This document shows, in pieces, positions 1-12,555 of a stretch of DNA of 64,000 bases. The notes under the pieces are model-generated. The model ran no database searches and was not told where the DNA came from. It saw nothing but the letters and a program-made list of their open reading frames with translations. The stretch lies in the NCBI GenBank assembly GCA_946122785.1, contig CAMGYJ010000011.1:55354449-55418448 (forward strand), in the 5' to 3' direction. Origin of the DNA: Linum tenue (Eukaryota; Streptophyta; Magnoliopsida; Malpighiales; Linaceae). Each line of letters begins with the position of its first letter. Position 1 is the stretch's first letter. A program made the position numbers and the translations under genes.

Positions 1-3000
1 ATTAATTACGTAGATATAGGTATATTGTTATTAAATATGTGTGTATTTGTGTGCAAGCATTTAATATTCTACTTACACATTGATTCTTGTTTTCTTCATT
101 AATACTCCTTTTCCCCCCCCCCACAGCAATGACTCATTTGCCCTGCTCTCTGCTGAACTCCTTTGTATCCTTTTTGCTAGTGTTGACAAATTAATTCTGC
201 TACTGCTTTTATTTCACCTACAAAGATCATTTATTTTCTGCCTTTTTGGTGTAGATTAGGCATATCTTACCGAGCCCTATAGTTGGTTTAGAACCTAGTT
301 AATGAAAAGTTTCACCACGTTAGAAGACCGGAATTTTTTTTTATTATGGTGCTTTAGAAATTCAGAGTGTACTGTACTAAGGAGAAGGCGCGATTTGGTG
401 TCGATAGTAGATTTCCACGTAGCTATGTATCAGTCATGAGTTTTTATTTTGTAAGTAGGTTTTGGTGTTGTAGGTGGTGTGCTCCTTTTTAAATCGTCGT
501 CTGTAGCCTTTTTATGTAAATTTTGAGGTTTCTACGTACGGTTGGTGAATGTGTAATTTCTCTACTCGATTTGTGAATTTTTTTCATGATAAGGTTAACC
601 AAAAACCAGTTTAATTTGTGAAATTCTAGTATAGAAACGATTAATGGGGTGAGAATCTAGGGTTAAGTTTGAGTTTGTTAAGTACATTATTAGTTAATGG
701 GTGTGCTCTAGCTCTATGCCGACTGAGACTGAGGAATTGACTAATGAAGGAGAGAGGACACTGTTGGGTTAACCTTAAATTTAATTGCATGTTTGGACCG
801 ACCCGGACAGCAGAACAACCAAAGTTGGACTTTAATTAATGGGCCTACAGCACCCTGCATAATATTTAAGTTCCAGCAAAATAAAATGAATAAATAAATA
901 AAATAAAAGATGCCACACCCTTGGCTTTATTCAATGCATTGGATGATAATTTCCTCTCTTTTTTCCCCCTACGTAATATTACTTATTACAGAATAAGATT
1001 TGCTTTTATTTCAAGTATATATGATTTTTAAATTTGCTTTATAAAACTTCAAAAAGTTCATCCAATCACCATTTTAATAAAAAAAATATATAAAATGATA
1101 GAGTAGTTGTAATTCTAGACTATATCATCATATATTTAGCAAATACCCAGGATTAAAATTATAAAATTGATAATCAAAATCAAATTTCATACTAGAGTAC
1201 ATAGTTTACACCAAAAATAAAAATCGTCCTGATACACTCAGGACTTCTGGTTCGATTTTGATTTTTTCTGTTTATTACCGTACCGATATGGTGCTCTCTT
1301 ATCTGTTTTAGTATCGGTCACTAGCCGTTTTTCACTTATCCGTTTTGGTTTTGGTTAAAAATTGAAAAACTAATAAGAAACCAACCCTGTTCAATTCTCG
1401 TTCCTTGAAACAAAAACCAAAATTTTCAGAGATTTTAATGATTTTCGATTAATCGAAACCATTTATAAACTCCTTAACTGTTCGGTTTCACGAGAATGAC
1501 TTGTTTTGATATTTCAATTTTCACATATAGATCGAAATTTGAAAACAACAATTATTTTCCCCTCCCACACTCCCTGAAGTTAATATCTGAGATATGCTTC
1601 CATTCCATGCATTCAATTCATCATTATTATCAACTTCAAGAGCATTTGTAATTCATAAATAGAAATAAAAAAAATCCATAAGGTCCCCTCTTGTTCATCA
1701 CATATGGAATCCAGAACCCTAGCTAGCTAGAAATCACTCCCCGATTCATATCTCGAGTCATATAGCTGGCATAACAAACACAGTAGTATTAAATGTAAAG
1801 CTTATAAACATCGAGAGGATTGTAATCCTTCGCAAACTACACGTAGTTCGAGTTTCGTACGAGCTTTATACGAATGTAAGAACGCGAAAACGAAATCCTT
1901 GTTTCGGCACAATAAAGGGTAGATGACCCGGGATGGTACTAATTAAATAGCTGCCAAATCAAGAAGAACAACCCGATAAGTGATTGAAGCCAATTGTCAC
2001 ATTCCAAAGCTAACATGTGAGTTTTTTTTTTGTTGGGTGATCGATCCTCCATTTCCTATGATTCAATAACTGTTTCCTTTCCCAACAATTATCAGTGTTG
2101 GGACGGTTTGTGCTATGTATATAGCTACTATGTAGGTGCATTTTTTTCTTTTCATTTGGTCCATTCTTATTAAGATTCATTAATTACAGTGTTTTGATTC
2201 CTCTTTAGAATGAAACAAGATTATGTATACATGCACACGAGAGTGTATTTGTGTTAATTTTCCTTCATCATATTACAATGATATCGATCAAGCTGATAGG
2301 ATATGCGTGACAGATAACATCAGTGCTTGGTTCAATTAACTATCGATGGATCAATAGTTACGAATCATTCATTCGAATAATTCAAGTTCTTGAACGGGAT
2401 AGATATTCAAAATTTATACTATACATTGACACTAAAAGCACGTCTTCACACGACACTTGAATTAAACGAATTTGATCGATACACGTAATAATATCGATCA
2501 TACAAGATCCGGTACGAGAGAACCCTGAATCGCAATTATTAAAAGCACGAGAACCTAATTCATTAGGCAAATTATTAGGCTTTTCATTTTAACGGTATGA
2601 GTTGGTGTTGCATGCATGAGCTTAAACAAGCAAAAAAAAGAAAAGACAACCGTATATACTAATTCCTTGTTCTAAACTACAATGCCCTAACTAAGCTAAG
2701 CTAAGCTATCTCTCCTTTGATTAGTTTTGGGAATTGGAATCGACATAAATTCAACGTACATACATATTAGAAGGAACATATCTTGTCGGTCGATATCAAT
2801 AATTTGGTAATATATATCTACAGTTCTAATTATAACGAACGGCATCTTAATTAATCAATTATGAGTTTATCAACGATGGAAATTGAATGCTTTGCCATAT
2901 ATATAGTAGGGAACGATAAATTCATTTGCTAACATATCTTCAATTATTGCTAATTTGATGAGACAATTAATATATAGCTGAACTTTTACGTCCATGAAAT

Positions 3001-3989
3001 GGACTAAATTTTGTTGTAAAGGAAAAGGAAATGGACTAAATTTCGTAAGCCTATGCCCTTAAAGCTTTAGCTCCAAAGAGGTGAATAGAGGACAGGGTTT
3101 TTAGGCTTGCTTGGAAAGAGAGTTAGGAATCCTCCAATTTCAGGGGTTTCTTTTGGATTACAACGAATTACAGGATTTCCTTTTTTTTTTTTATTCTTCT
3201 TCTTTGTATAAGGCATAATAGTGCGCCATTACCTTTGTTGTTGATAAGAAATGAAATGGGTGATAGCATATCGAAAGAGTTGTACATAGAATAGCAGTGC
3301 AGGCCAAAAAAAACCGCATTTGAAGAGTCAATAGCATGGATTCCACAAAAAAAAAAAAAAAAAACTAATAATAAAGAATGATGATTGTGACGACTGAGGT
3401 AACCTGTCATAAAATTGACTTCTCTCTAAACATATATGTTTGAAAGGCAAATTTCTCGCTCTAAAGTAAACACGAGGAGAATCGCTACGGTGAATACAGC
3501 GATACATGCGATATGTGATTGTTGGGTATAAAGATCAATATTCGAAACATCTTTCAACAACTCTAAGTTGTTGTGTTCAAAACAGGGTTTTCAACATGGT
3601 ATCTTAACTTTGTTTTGACCAATAGGTTTTGTACCCAAATCCTCCAAACTCTCAAATGGTGTAAGTACAAGGTATATATAGTAATCATGTGCAAATTTCA
3701 GGCTCACCGCTCATGGATCGATTTTCGTTGAGAGTAATAAAGAAAGACATAAGATTAATGTTCAGACGACCTCTCGGATGCTGTAAGTATAAGGTATAGT
3801 AACCAAACTATGTGCAAACCATGGATCAGTTTTCGTTGAGAGCGTGACAAAGTAGTATAACATTCATATTCAGACCTCTCCCAATACCTGAAATTATTGG
3901 CACAAACTCGTTCTCGACGTGAAATACCATGACGAAGATTAGCTTATGTTAAGAAAGGGATATTGATGAAACCATGATGATTGGTATAC
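1..3989. other. AT-rich intergenic region, no confident gene
   Basis: I see no convincing coding region on either strand. A pyrimidine tract ending in CAG at 121-127 is followed by about 43 open codons (128-257). These could be the last exon of a gene cut by the window edge, but I recognise nothing in the translation. The stretch 1240-1500 is rich in GGTTTTGGTT/ACCGTACCG-like motifs typical of decayed plant DNA transposons. The rest is AT-rich spacer with poly-A/T runs (for example 3181-3192 and 3347-3362). Confidence 0.5.
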
Positions 3990-4158
3990 CAAGGATTGAA
4001 CTACCGTACCGTACCGGCGGTTCAAGAAAATCTCCTACCGGAGCCTAAATCAGTAGGCGGTATTTAGCAGTATGAAACGGTTAAACCACGATTTTAACAT
4101 AAAATACTCTATCGCTGACTTTTCCAGTACAAACTTCGGTACGGTATCTCAATCCTTG
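3990..4158. mobile_element. Small MITE with CAAGGATTGA ends
   Basis: The left end reads CAAGGATTGAACTACCGTAC and the right end, reverse-complemented, reads CAAGGATTGAGATACCGTAC. These are imperfect terminal inverted repeats around a 169-bp non-coding body with ACCGTACCG motifs. Flanks share a TATAC core (left GGTATAC, right ATATACAC), but no clean target duplication is visible. A hAT-type MITE is my inference from the ends and size. Confidence 0.55.
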
Positions 4159-4579
4159 ATATACACACATTGAGAAACTACACGTTTGTCGTTTTGCCCT
4201 CTACCGTTCTCTTTTATGATCACTGCCACCCACAAAAATATCTATATGTTTCTTGTGCAAGAGGGTTATTAATTACTAGCTGGTTTCTTTCACATGCCAC
4301 TCATGTGCCCTCCCATGCTTGCTAGGTAAGGTAGGTCTTAAATTGGGAGGGCGATCGATCGGTTAGCCCTCTTCAATTCTCTCATCTTTGCATGGAGAGT
4401 GCCCTTTTAATTGTAAGGTCACTATTGTTGTACGTTATAATGTCCTCCTAGGTTCTCGTTATAAATTAACATGTTACATGTTTTCCTGCCAATGGCAGAT
4501 CGATGGATCTCTAGCTTGGTCACCATCTCATTCCAGAAAACTGCTTCAAACGAACTCTTTCTCGGTTGCGCTGAAATAC

Positions 4580-5110
4580 GTACAAGCATCAGATGCACGT
4601 ATCATCGTGATTGAGATAATTCGTTATAGATGGCCAACTAAACATGATATGTGGCCTAAATGATCTATGGTTGGGCTGTATATATAGATTGACCCGACAG
4701 TTGATATCCTAAAGAAAGAAAAGTACCATATATAGTCAAAATGTACACACTCTCAGTAAACACGACGAAGAAGAAAAATACAGTCAACTTCATATAAGCA
4801 TCGAATGTAACGTATCATCGTGATTGAGATTGGTTATATATGGTCAACTACATATTTACACTCTCGATAAACATGATACGTAGTCAAAATGGCCCATGGT
4901 TGGATTATATAGATAGATAGATAGATTGACTTGATAGCTAATATTCTGAAGAAGAAAAATACGATCAATGTGTGGTGGTTGCCTCAATCAAATAAATGGT
5001 CTGCATATGAGTCGTCCGTGTATAACGATGTAAGTTATAAGATTGTGAAACTTCATATAAACTCAGCTTATAGTTAATATCCTTTAAGACAGAAAAGTAT
5101 CATCAATTTG
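4580..5110. repeat. Degenerate direct repeats, period about 210 bp
   Basis: Blocks recur with divergence. ATCATCGTGATTGAGAT appears near 4601 and again near 4815. A block around TTGATATCCTAAAGAAAGAA near 4700 recurs as variants near 4945 and 5075. GGTTGG-TATATAGAT-GAC occurs near 4670 and 4912. A short ATAG microsatellite lies at 4909-4925. It looks like an old two- to three-copy tandem array with no coding capacity. Confidence 0.5.
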
Positions 5111-5130
5111 TGGGAGGCTAAACCTATAAT

Positions 5131-5709
5131 CACTGGCGGTTCCAGGGGCGGCCACCCCGGGCCCTGGCCCAGCCCTCCTCTGGATCCGGAATTAGTATAG
5201 TCTTTATGAATTTTTCGATTTTAGTTATTCGGCCCAGTGTTATTTTATAATAAGATTGGGTGTAACTAGAAAAGTGATTCAAATTAACATATTCAAATCA
5301 CTACTATAAATTTTTAGTCTAGAAATTCTAGCTCCAAAGATTATTCTTCTAAAAAAACAATGAAATCTAAAATTCTGAAGTCTAAAACAAAAGAGTATAA
5401 GAAATATGAGTTTTGTTCCCTGAAAATTTACTAAAGCAGCTAGTGGAAAACCTTTTCGACAATGAAACATATGAAAACTGATTTGTGCAACAAAACGAGC
5501 GATGAATTTCTCGCCGATTACTCAAGTATTTTATTTAAAACAGTGTATACTATTGGTATGAATGTGGACTCCATTATTGATGTATTCGCTAAATTAAAAT
5601 ATCGTCGTGTATAATTTATATTGTAAAAAAAACTATAATGTTTTTTTACGGTTCTAATTTTCTAATGAAATGCGGCCCAGTGCGTTTCTGTGTTCTGGAT
5701 CCGCCGCTG
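5131..5709 (+). mobile_element. hAT-superfamily deletion derivative
   Basis: The left terminus is CACTGGCGGTTCCAG. The right terminus, reverse-complemented, is CAGCGGCGGATCCAG, a 15-bp inverted repeat with three mismatches. An exact 8-bp duplication CCTATAAT flanks both sides (5123-5130 and 5710-5717), which is the hAT hallmark. The 579-bp body keeps the tail of a hAT transposase reading frame at 5471-5614. It lacks the rest of the transposase, so it could only have moved in trans. Confidence 0.85.
5471..5614 (+). pseudogene. C-terminal remnant of hAT transposase
   Basis: An open 47-codon stretch ends in DSIIDVFAKLKYRRV followed by a stop. The (D/E)xIIxxFxxLKxRRV pattern just before the stop is the usual C-terminus of Tip100/ZMYM1-like plant hAT transposases. 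An upstream segment (LCNKTSDEFLADY) fits the dimerisation-domain tail that precedes it. It is too short for any activity. It lies inside the 8-bp-duplication-flanked element, which explains its origin. Confidence 0.65.
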
Positions 5710-6339
5710 CCTATAATATAATAATAATGAATTGCTTGAAAGATTTGGTGCTTTGAACCCATACGTTCTAACAACTTCTCTTATGGGCTTTTCCATCAAA
5801 GCAAGGTGGGAATTTAAGTGAGAAGGACAAAAACCATACAATATACATCTTTTCATTTGCCCAACAAACAAAAGAGCAGATGGACATCAATTTCACACCC
5901 TGCCAGATGTTTATCTGGGGTAGCTGGCTGGCTGTTTCTTAATGGGCTGCTGCTGCTGGGCCTACCCCCCTCAAAATTTCAACTGTCCTATTATCATTTC
6001 GTTTTGAACATGTTGAACCCATTGGGCTGCTTAATGGGCCCTCGTTTCTTTTCCCCATTCTACACGTACAATGCATGTGAGTCATGTTTGTACCTCTCCA
6101 CAAGATCCTGCTCCCTCTGCAAGGGACCGAAAGATCGTAATAGAATACAATTCCACTGTTCTGTGATCACTGTGTCAGGCAGTCAAATGTACTCCACTCG
6201 ATCGATCGATTCATCGATTCGCAGGAATATCGCCGAGGATTAGTAGTATCAGATGCTTCCAGCCATGGCAATAACCTTCAAAATGACCACATTTGCAGCA
6301 ACAGGTTGATCAATGCTGATCTGAATCTAGAGCGCGTTG

Positions 6340-6640
6340 ATAAGAGATCGTACGGGGTGTTGTGTTTGTCGTTTTCGCTCGTTTGTAACCTGCGTATATG
6401 CGCCAATCACCACAGTAGTATTTCGAGGGGCGTCGTAGAAGGACTCCGACTATTGGCATTGAATGTTGTCCAGCAGGGAGCTCGTTTGCAGTTAGGCTCA
6501 CAATGTACAATCCAGCTGTTTTAAAGCATGAACTTGAGCAATCACCAACATGTATTAGTTACAGAGCAATTTTTCACGAACTTGCTTGCAGGGGTTGGGG
6601 AGTTGCTGTCTACCACGTTTACAGAGGACAAGAAGTACAT
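6340..6640 (+). pseudogene. RNase H-like domain fragment of a non-LTR retrotransposon
   Basis: Conceptual translation shows VEGLRLLALNVVQQGARLQL, then in another frame CISYRAIFHELA and GWGVAVYHVYR. Together they follow the order of the RVT_3-type RNase H domain of plant LINEs (ExxALxxGL..., DS..., H/LHVYREAN). The frame breaks and the acidic catalytic residues are not preserved. It is homologous at DNA level to 12556-12816. It lies downstream of and convergent to the hydrolase gene. Confidence 0.55.
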
Positions 6641-6775
6641 GGATAGTGCTAGTGCAGATCCAACACTTGAACACCTGAGCTTTTTTAATACAGAGATCAT
6701 AATGTTCGTTGCAAAAAACCAAAACCCCTTTCAGCAGAAATAATGCAAATGGTTTTGCCCCTTCTGCAGTTTTTT

Positions 6776-9700
6776 TCAGGTTGCTGCCTTCCCCTTCTGT
6801 TTGCTCTTGCCAAGCTCCACAAGCATGGTCAGTAGAGCCTCGCACATTTGGAAAGAATCAGGGTCGCTTGGATCCTTCTTCTTGGACGAGTAAACCATCC
6901 AGCCATGGTCGAGCTTCCTGTCTGGTCTAACAACAACAGAACCCGGAACTTCAGCATCACGGCAAGTCACCAATCCATCACTCTTCTCCCCATACCGAAG
7001 CTGTAAATGAAGTGCGCAAAGCGCCATTGCGCCAGATATTGGCATCACAACAGGCACCTGACGGCTCACTTGGACCAGATCATCAGACTCCCCGCCGGCA
7101 TAGCTAGGAAGTGGGAGCCATGGAAGTTCCGCATGTGCTATCTGAGTCATCGTGGCAAGGACACCTGGAGCAATGCTTGCCTCGGAGTGGAAAGAAACAA
7201 GGGGGATTTCGTCAGGGAGATGATGGTTCATGATGAACTCTCTCCGCTTGTCGTATGTAAGGTCTTCCAGTGCTCGTATGTCGCCCTAAACAAAAGCAAA
7301 TTGAAAACACTTTCATGTAGGGTAAACAGTTGTTTTAATAAAAAGAGATTTGGACAAGTGTGTATGTTTCAACTTTTGACCCAACTTTTATTACTAAGTT
7401 GATTGTTTCTTTAAGCAAAACAAACAAACGATATCACCAAAATCAAAATGAAAACCGTTTCACACGGCCTTAACAAAGCAAAAGAAAGCACCTTGATCAA
7501 CTTGCAAATCAGGAATTCCATGATCCTCCTGGTTTCTCGGTCAGCAATCTGACCCTCACGAAGGATGTCTGAGGCGATGGGTGTCCCACCATAGGGACTC
7601 TGCACGAATGCAAGTCCAGCGACTTTGTCTTTCAAGTCGGACCAGTAGATTGACAATGCAGCTGCAGCATCAACTCCTCCTTTGCTGTGGCCCAGTAGCA
7701 TCACACGCTTCCCTGAACCCCAGTATAGCTCATCGATGTACTGCTTTAGTTCCAATGCATTGTGCTCCACGGAAGCCTTTATAGCAAAGAGGATAATTTT
7801 CAGATCAGATGATTGAGAAACTATTCTAGATGTGAAAGGGAAAGAGTTGTATACCTCGCTGTGAATTTTGGCAATGTGACAAGCGAGACCCATCTTAGAA
7901 AAGAACCGCTTAGTGGCCACAAAATACAGGGGGCCATGGTTACTAAAAAGTCCTGAGAACGAAGAAAGTTAAAGTTCAGTAAAATGTTTTCATTTGTCAC
8001 CTTGAAGTGAAAAGGTGAGAGTAGAAAGAGAGATCTCCCAATACCTGGTATCAATAGATACACGAAGGAATCAGGAAGCACATGCTCTCCATTCCTGAAG
8101 GATGAAATGGAACAGGTGAACCAACTTTATTCATGAAGAAAAGGACAAACAGACGAGCAAGAAGCGGATAGAACTACGAGTAGAAGCAGACACCTAACCA
8201 GCAAAGGGAATTGTCAAAAACAAGATGCAATGATCAACACTGACTTGCTGCACAAGTGTAAATTTCTTCACAACTCGTGACGAAAAGAATGATTTTCCAT
8301 AACATGGAACAAATGCAGAGTTGCATAGCAAAAGGTTCAAAAAGAATGACACCATTGAGAAAAGTATAAGTATTGTAGCCAGCAAGAAATTGAGATCAAG
8401 AAACTTAAGTGAAATATTGACATAGTCAAAGTTGTCCAGCTAAACCAAAGAGGTACCTTATATTCTCGAGAAGCTCTAAGAACCTAGGAGTACCATCACT
8501 AACAGGAGGCATTCCAGGTGTATTTTGCAACCAGCCAATATCATCACTTGAACCATGCAACGTTTTGTACACTCGCGATGCGACACTGAGGGTGGAGAAA
8601 CAGTAATGAGACTCAGTTAACAAGGATACAATTGGAAGCAGGCCAAATGACTCCCCAGAAACTCATCTAATGCAACTGAACCTACCAATTCAACAAAAAA
8701 AAAACTAAATATTCTTCTTTCTTTACCTACGTACTCGAAGTTGACTGCGTCTGATACAGCGGAAAAAGTATCTCAAGGAGGGAAACGCCAACCGCCAAGC
8801 AAGTCTAAAACCAAATAATGGGATCATCAACCTGCACCAAGGGCAGTAAATACTTTAAAATGAGTCGTCAACATAAGAAGACATTATGCTAGAAGCACAC
8901 ACACTTTCATTCATCCTCCACAGTTTGTGATAGCCTGACCTTATCCTTAAGGAATAAAATGAATAATTGTGAAACCCATAAAAACAGCCAGTGGAAGCAC
9001 GACGGCATATCAACTAAATAAGAATTAACATAGAATGGTATAAGGTGGAACAACATTGATAATTTTTTTGGATAGAACTACTTAGATTCTTCAGGGTCAA
9101 GCAAACGATCAGTAGGAGGCATGTCAGATAGAAAACTGAAAACAAGTGCAGTAATTTGGTTACACAAAAACTACTCCAATTAGGAAAAATGTACTATACC
9201 CCTTAATAATGAGGCAGATGTGTTGATGACTGTAACTTGTATCTACAACATCATATCTTGCATTTACATGTAATCCATCCCTGGCTTGCGAAGTTCTCCG
9301 ACACGACGTTCCAGCGCATTTATCAGCCATACGGTAGTTAGAGAATGATGAGGAACAACCTCGCACGCAAGACTTACAGATGCCAGGGTTTGGAAAACTT
9401 GAATCCGGTTCAGGGTTACTAGTGAATAAATTATCCGAGAATTCAGCAACAACATCTCGGAGAATGAGACTCTCTGCAAGATGACTATGAGTCGTATCAA
9501 AACCTCACAGAATATTATGACGATCGTGTGCAACCAGATTTCCATAGCTATTGATGAAATTCCACATAGACGAGATTAAATTCAAGTACTCACCAATAAA
9601 ACAAATCAATCTATGACTTATGTAACTACTTAATCTCAGAAGGCTGGTGAAAATATCGTCCTCTGAGGAGCGTGGTCCAATGGAACCACTACGAAAGCTT

Positions 9701-10386
9701 CTCTTACCCTGTGCCTCGTGGCAATCCTGACGAGAGAGGGGGGGAAAGACATTAGAGCTGAAAAACAATCTTTTACATCGAGCCGACAGAAATATGGTTA
9801 CACAGTGTGAGTTGGTCCTGTATCCTCAACTATACATCCCTCTTTCAAAGAAAATGGATGGATGCGATGGTTATACAAGTATCCAGTCCTTGTTGAATCA
9901 GCAATCTGATGATTGCGCTTACATGGAGGAATTCAAGCAGAATCACCAGTCATGCTCATGTGAAAACCGCAAGTGGAAAGTGTGGTTAGAAACATCCGCT
10001 AACCGAAGTTTAAATCAAGCGGCCAACATTCAACAATCCATGATCATGCACAGAGAAAAGAAACGAACACGGATGCTTTATAGACAACATTTTGTCTGCA
10101 AAAGATTTGGACTGGTTTCTTACCACATGTTCACTTTGGCACTCATGCCCTAGCAGTGGCTGATAGTCATGGAACGTATGCCCATCCTGCTGTGTAACCA
10201 ACACAAGGGCGAACCAAAAAGTAGTTACTAGCCAGAACTATAAGGAAAATTTTGATATTGCTATGACAGAATAAATTCAGAGTTCACTCTGATGAAGAAT
10301 AAACCACTTACAACAGAAGGGATTTCTACTATCTCTTCCTGAATTTTGGTTGTTTCTACTTCTCCATCAATACACAAATCTCCCAT
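6776..10386 (-). CDS. Alpha/beta-hydrolase fold protein (lipase-like)
   Basis: Eleven coding exons give 590 residues: 10312-10386, 10124-10189, 9630-9726, 9200-9503, 9082-9135, 8727-8831, 8457-8585, 8045-8094, 7855-7952, 7492-7776, 6776-7285. The C-terminal half is an alpha/beta hydrolase. It has the nucleophile elbow GHSKG (Ser357), followed by VDAAAALSIYW. Asp524 (SDGLV) and His548 (DHGW) are plausible triad partners. The N-terminal third is Ser/Cys-rich and looks disordered. A hydrophobic, Arg-rich segment near 200-225 may contact membrane. It resembles plant alpha/beta-hydrolase proteins of unknown substrate; no substrate can be read from sequence. I chose the first ATG in the 10312-10401 exon. 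That exon is open upstream, so an earlier start in a 5' exon (for example near 10855-10910) is possible. Splice sites and frame agree throughout. Confidence 0.85.
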
Positions 10387-11560
10387 CGGATCTTCCTGAT
10401 CCTGAGATAAGACAGCAGCTCCTTTAACGACAAGAAATTAGGGGCGGTTCAAGTTCCAGACACAATGTTGCAACATTCATATCCTTTCTATTTTCACTTA
10501 TTTCCAAAAGTGCCACAGATTTGCAAGCACAGACAATTATGGACATCAAAAGAATGCACCTTTTTCATCTAAGCTTCAAAATATCAGCAAAGAATGGGCA
10601 ATTGACTATCCTATTGCGAGTTCAGGAATTTGATTGCTTCTCAGACTAATGGAGAGAAACCACTACCATTTCCACAATTCACCAATTCCCCCCAATAGAG
10701 AGGAAATAGAAACAATTGCGACCAATCAAACCGAATGAATTTTGCTGAAACAAAGCATACCCATAAATCCAAGGTCCTAAGTAAAAGGGAAGCCGACACA
10801 AATGGGATTGCATCCACTGACAAGAACCCAGAAAAAGAAGAGCAGTGTTTGACTTACAAAGATGATGCAAGAGCAGAATGGACACCAAGCGATTGACAAG
10901 TACGGATCCAAATCTGCAGAACCAAACAAAGAGACAGAGCGCAGTGCTTTCCCAATCAAAACCCAGTCATCAAATATATATTTTTATGGAGGGGGGAAAG
11001 TAAAAGGGAGCAAACATCCATAAATGCACCTAATTTACCAGTTTCGAGTAAAGAAATTCAAAGAAATGGGCAAAAGGAGAACACTACAAAGACGAAAACA
11101 TAAAATAAAAAAAACAAATAAAATATTATGTAGAGTTATGGGAATGGTAGCAACCGAACGAGAGGGAAAGTCATGGAATTGGAATGGATCGTTATCTTCC
11201 TCGCCCGGTCTTCAATAAGTAGTTGGCCATTGCCCCAGTCCTTGCCTCCTTGGACGACGTAAGCTCTCTGCCGCTGAATCACAATCTAAGATTTTGGAGC
11301 TTTTCTCTGAAAATTCGAAAGGTTTGGGAGTTAGCCACGACGAACGGAATTACGGTTGGAACTTGGGACTTGGGCTTCCTTCTTTTTCCTGAAAGAAAAG
11401 TAAAGATGGGTTCTTTTTTTTGAAAAAATTTACTGCCGGGACAGAGAAGGGCGTGAGTCGGATTCTGAAGAACAGTGAAAGATCGTCGTGAGGGTAAGCA
11501 TGAAGGTGGCGAATGAATAAATTAGGGATTCACCCAAAAAAAAAAAAAAAAAATTAGGGT
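10387..11560 (-). other. 5' leader and promoter region of the hydrolase gene
   Basis: A splice-like segment (acceptor after TTCTGCAG, donor GTAAGTC; about 10858-10913 on the minus strand) is probably a 5' leader exon. It has no ATG. The first exon probably lies between 11200 and 11520, where the DNA becomes less AT-rich and CT-rich on the minus strand. No second gene is visible. Confidence 0.4.
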
Positions 11561-11717
11561 TCTTTTTAGATTTTACCTAGCCACGCAGATGGGTCGTGAT
11601 ATTGGTGATTAGCATTTAGCACAGACTCCAAGCTGAACCGTCAAGGAAATATCTATAGCTTAACCGGTATCATCACCAAAGTGACTGACCAGGTTTCTTT
11701 TAATGGATTATTGAGTT

Positions 11718-12473
11718 TTTTTTTGACAGAAACATCAGTTCATTAATATTAATAAACCAATGAAAGTTACAGGTAAAGGGCAAAGCCCAATGAAGGTACA
11801 ATAAACAATAGCACAGAGTTTCAAAGCCCATCCACAAAAAGCCCACAAGCACAAACGGCCAGCCCAAAAGATCAATGAGCAAAAACCCTAGAAACTATTC
11901 TTCATCCCACCGCACCATCATAGATCTGCCGCCAGGAAACTCCAAAGATGAAGCCGCCACCGTCAGAAACAGCTCCAAATGAAGGCAAACATGCCGTTTG
12001 AAGCAGAACGAGGAGACGACAAGGGCAAACACCTTAAGAGATGAAACCCCCACAAGGAATCAAGACACCCGTGAAAGCAAAAGACAAACCCAGGCGAGAT
12101 CATCCCCTGCAGCAAACTCCGGGACCGGCGACAAGCATCTAGTGACGAACGGCAACCCGCTCTCAGCCAACAAGGAAAAGAGTTCAAGGTCTCTCAAAGG
12201 AAACCCATGCTCCACCGAATCACCACGTCGCTTGGGCAAAACAAGGAGGAGGAAGCACATAAACCTTGAAGAAGGAGAACAACCAAAGAGAGAAATCTCC
12301 TTAGCTCACCCTGAAACCACACCCAAATCAAAATCTGCAAACAAACAGATTAGATCTCGCAAAAGAAACCATCTACAAAGAGAGGTTTGTGGAAGATTCC
12401 ACTTAGGGAAATGGAAAGAAGCCACGAGGGCTGGAAAGTGCCTAACATAGGCTAGAAAGATGGCAGATTCCAC
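11718..12473 (-). mobile_element. Non-LTR retroposon with poly(A) tail and 10-bp duplication
   Basis: The element reads on the minus strand. It ends in a T-run on the plus strand (poly(A) on its own strand), preceded by TTTATTAATATTAATGAAC, a typical 3' end of plant LINE/SINE-like retroposons. An identical 10-bp repeat TTATTGAGTT flanks it (11708-11717 and 12474-12483), consistent with target-primed insertion. The 756-bp body has no reverse transcriptase. Short open stretches exist on both strands but match nothing I recognise. It is either a strongly 5'-truncated LINE or a long non-autonomous retroposon. Confidence 0.7.
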
Positions 12474-12555
12474 TTATTGAGTTGTTGCATTAATAATTCG
12501 TCTCATAATCAAACTCAAATATTATAAAGGAAGAGAAGAAAAAAACTCAAGTCGG

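Noticed and set aside
128..257. Possible terminal exon after a pyrimidine tract and CAG
   Set aside because: Forty-odd open codons with no recognisable protein and no upstream sequence to test; could be chance.
11998..12450. 150-codon plus-strand frame
   Set aside because: It lies wholly inside the minus-strand retroposon, is low in complexity (Arg/Lys/Ser/Thr) and matches no family.
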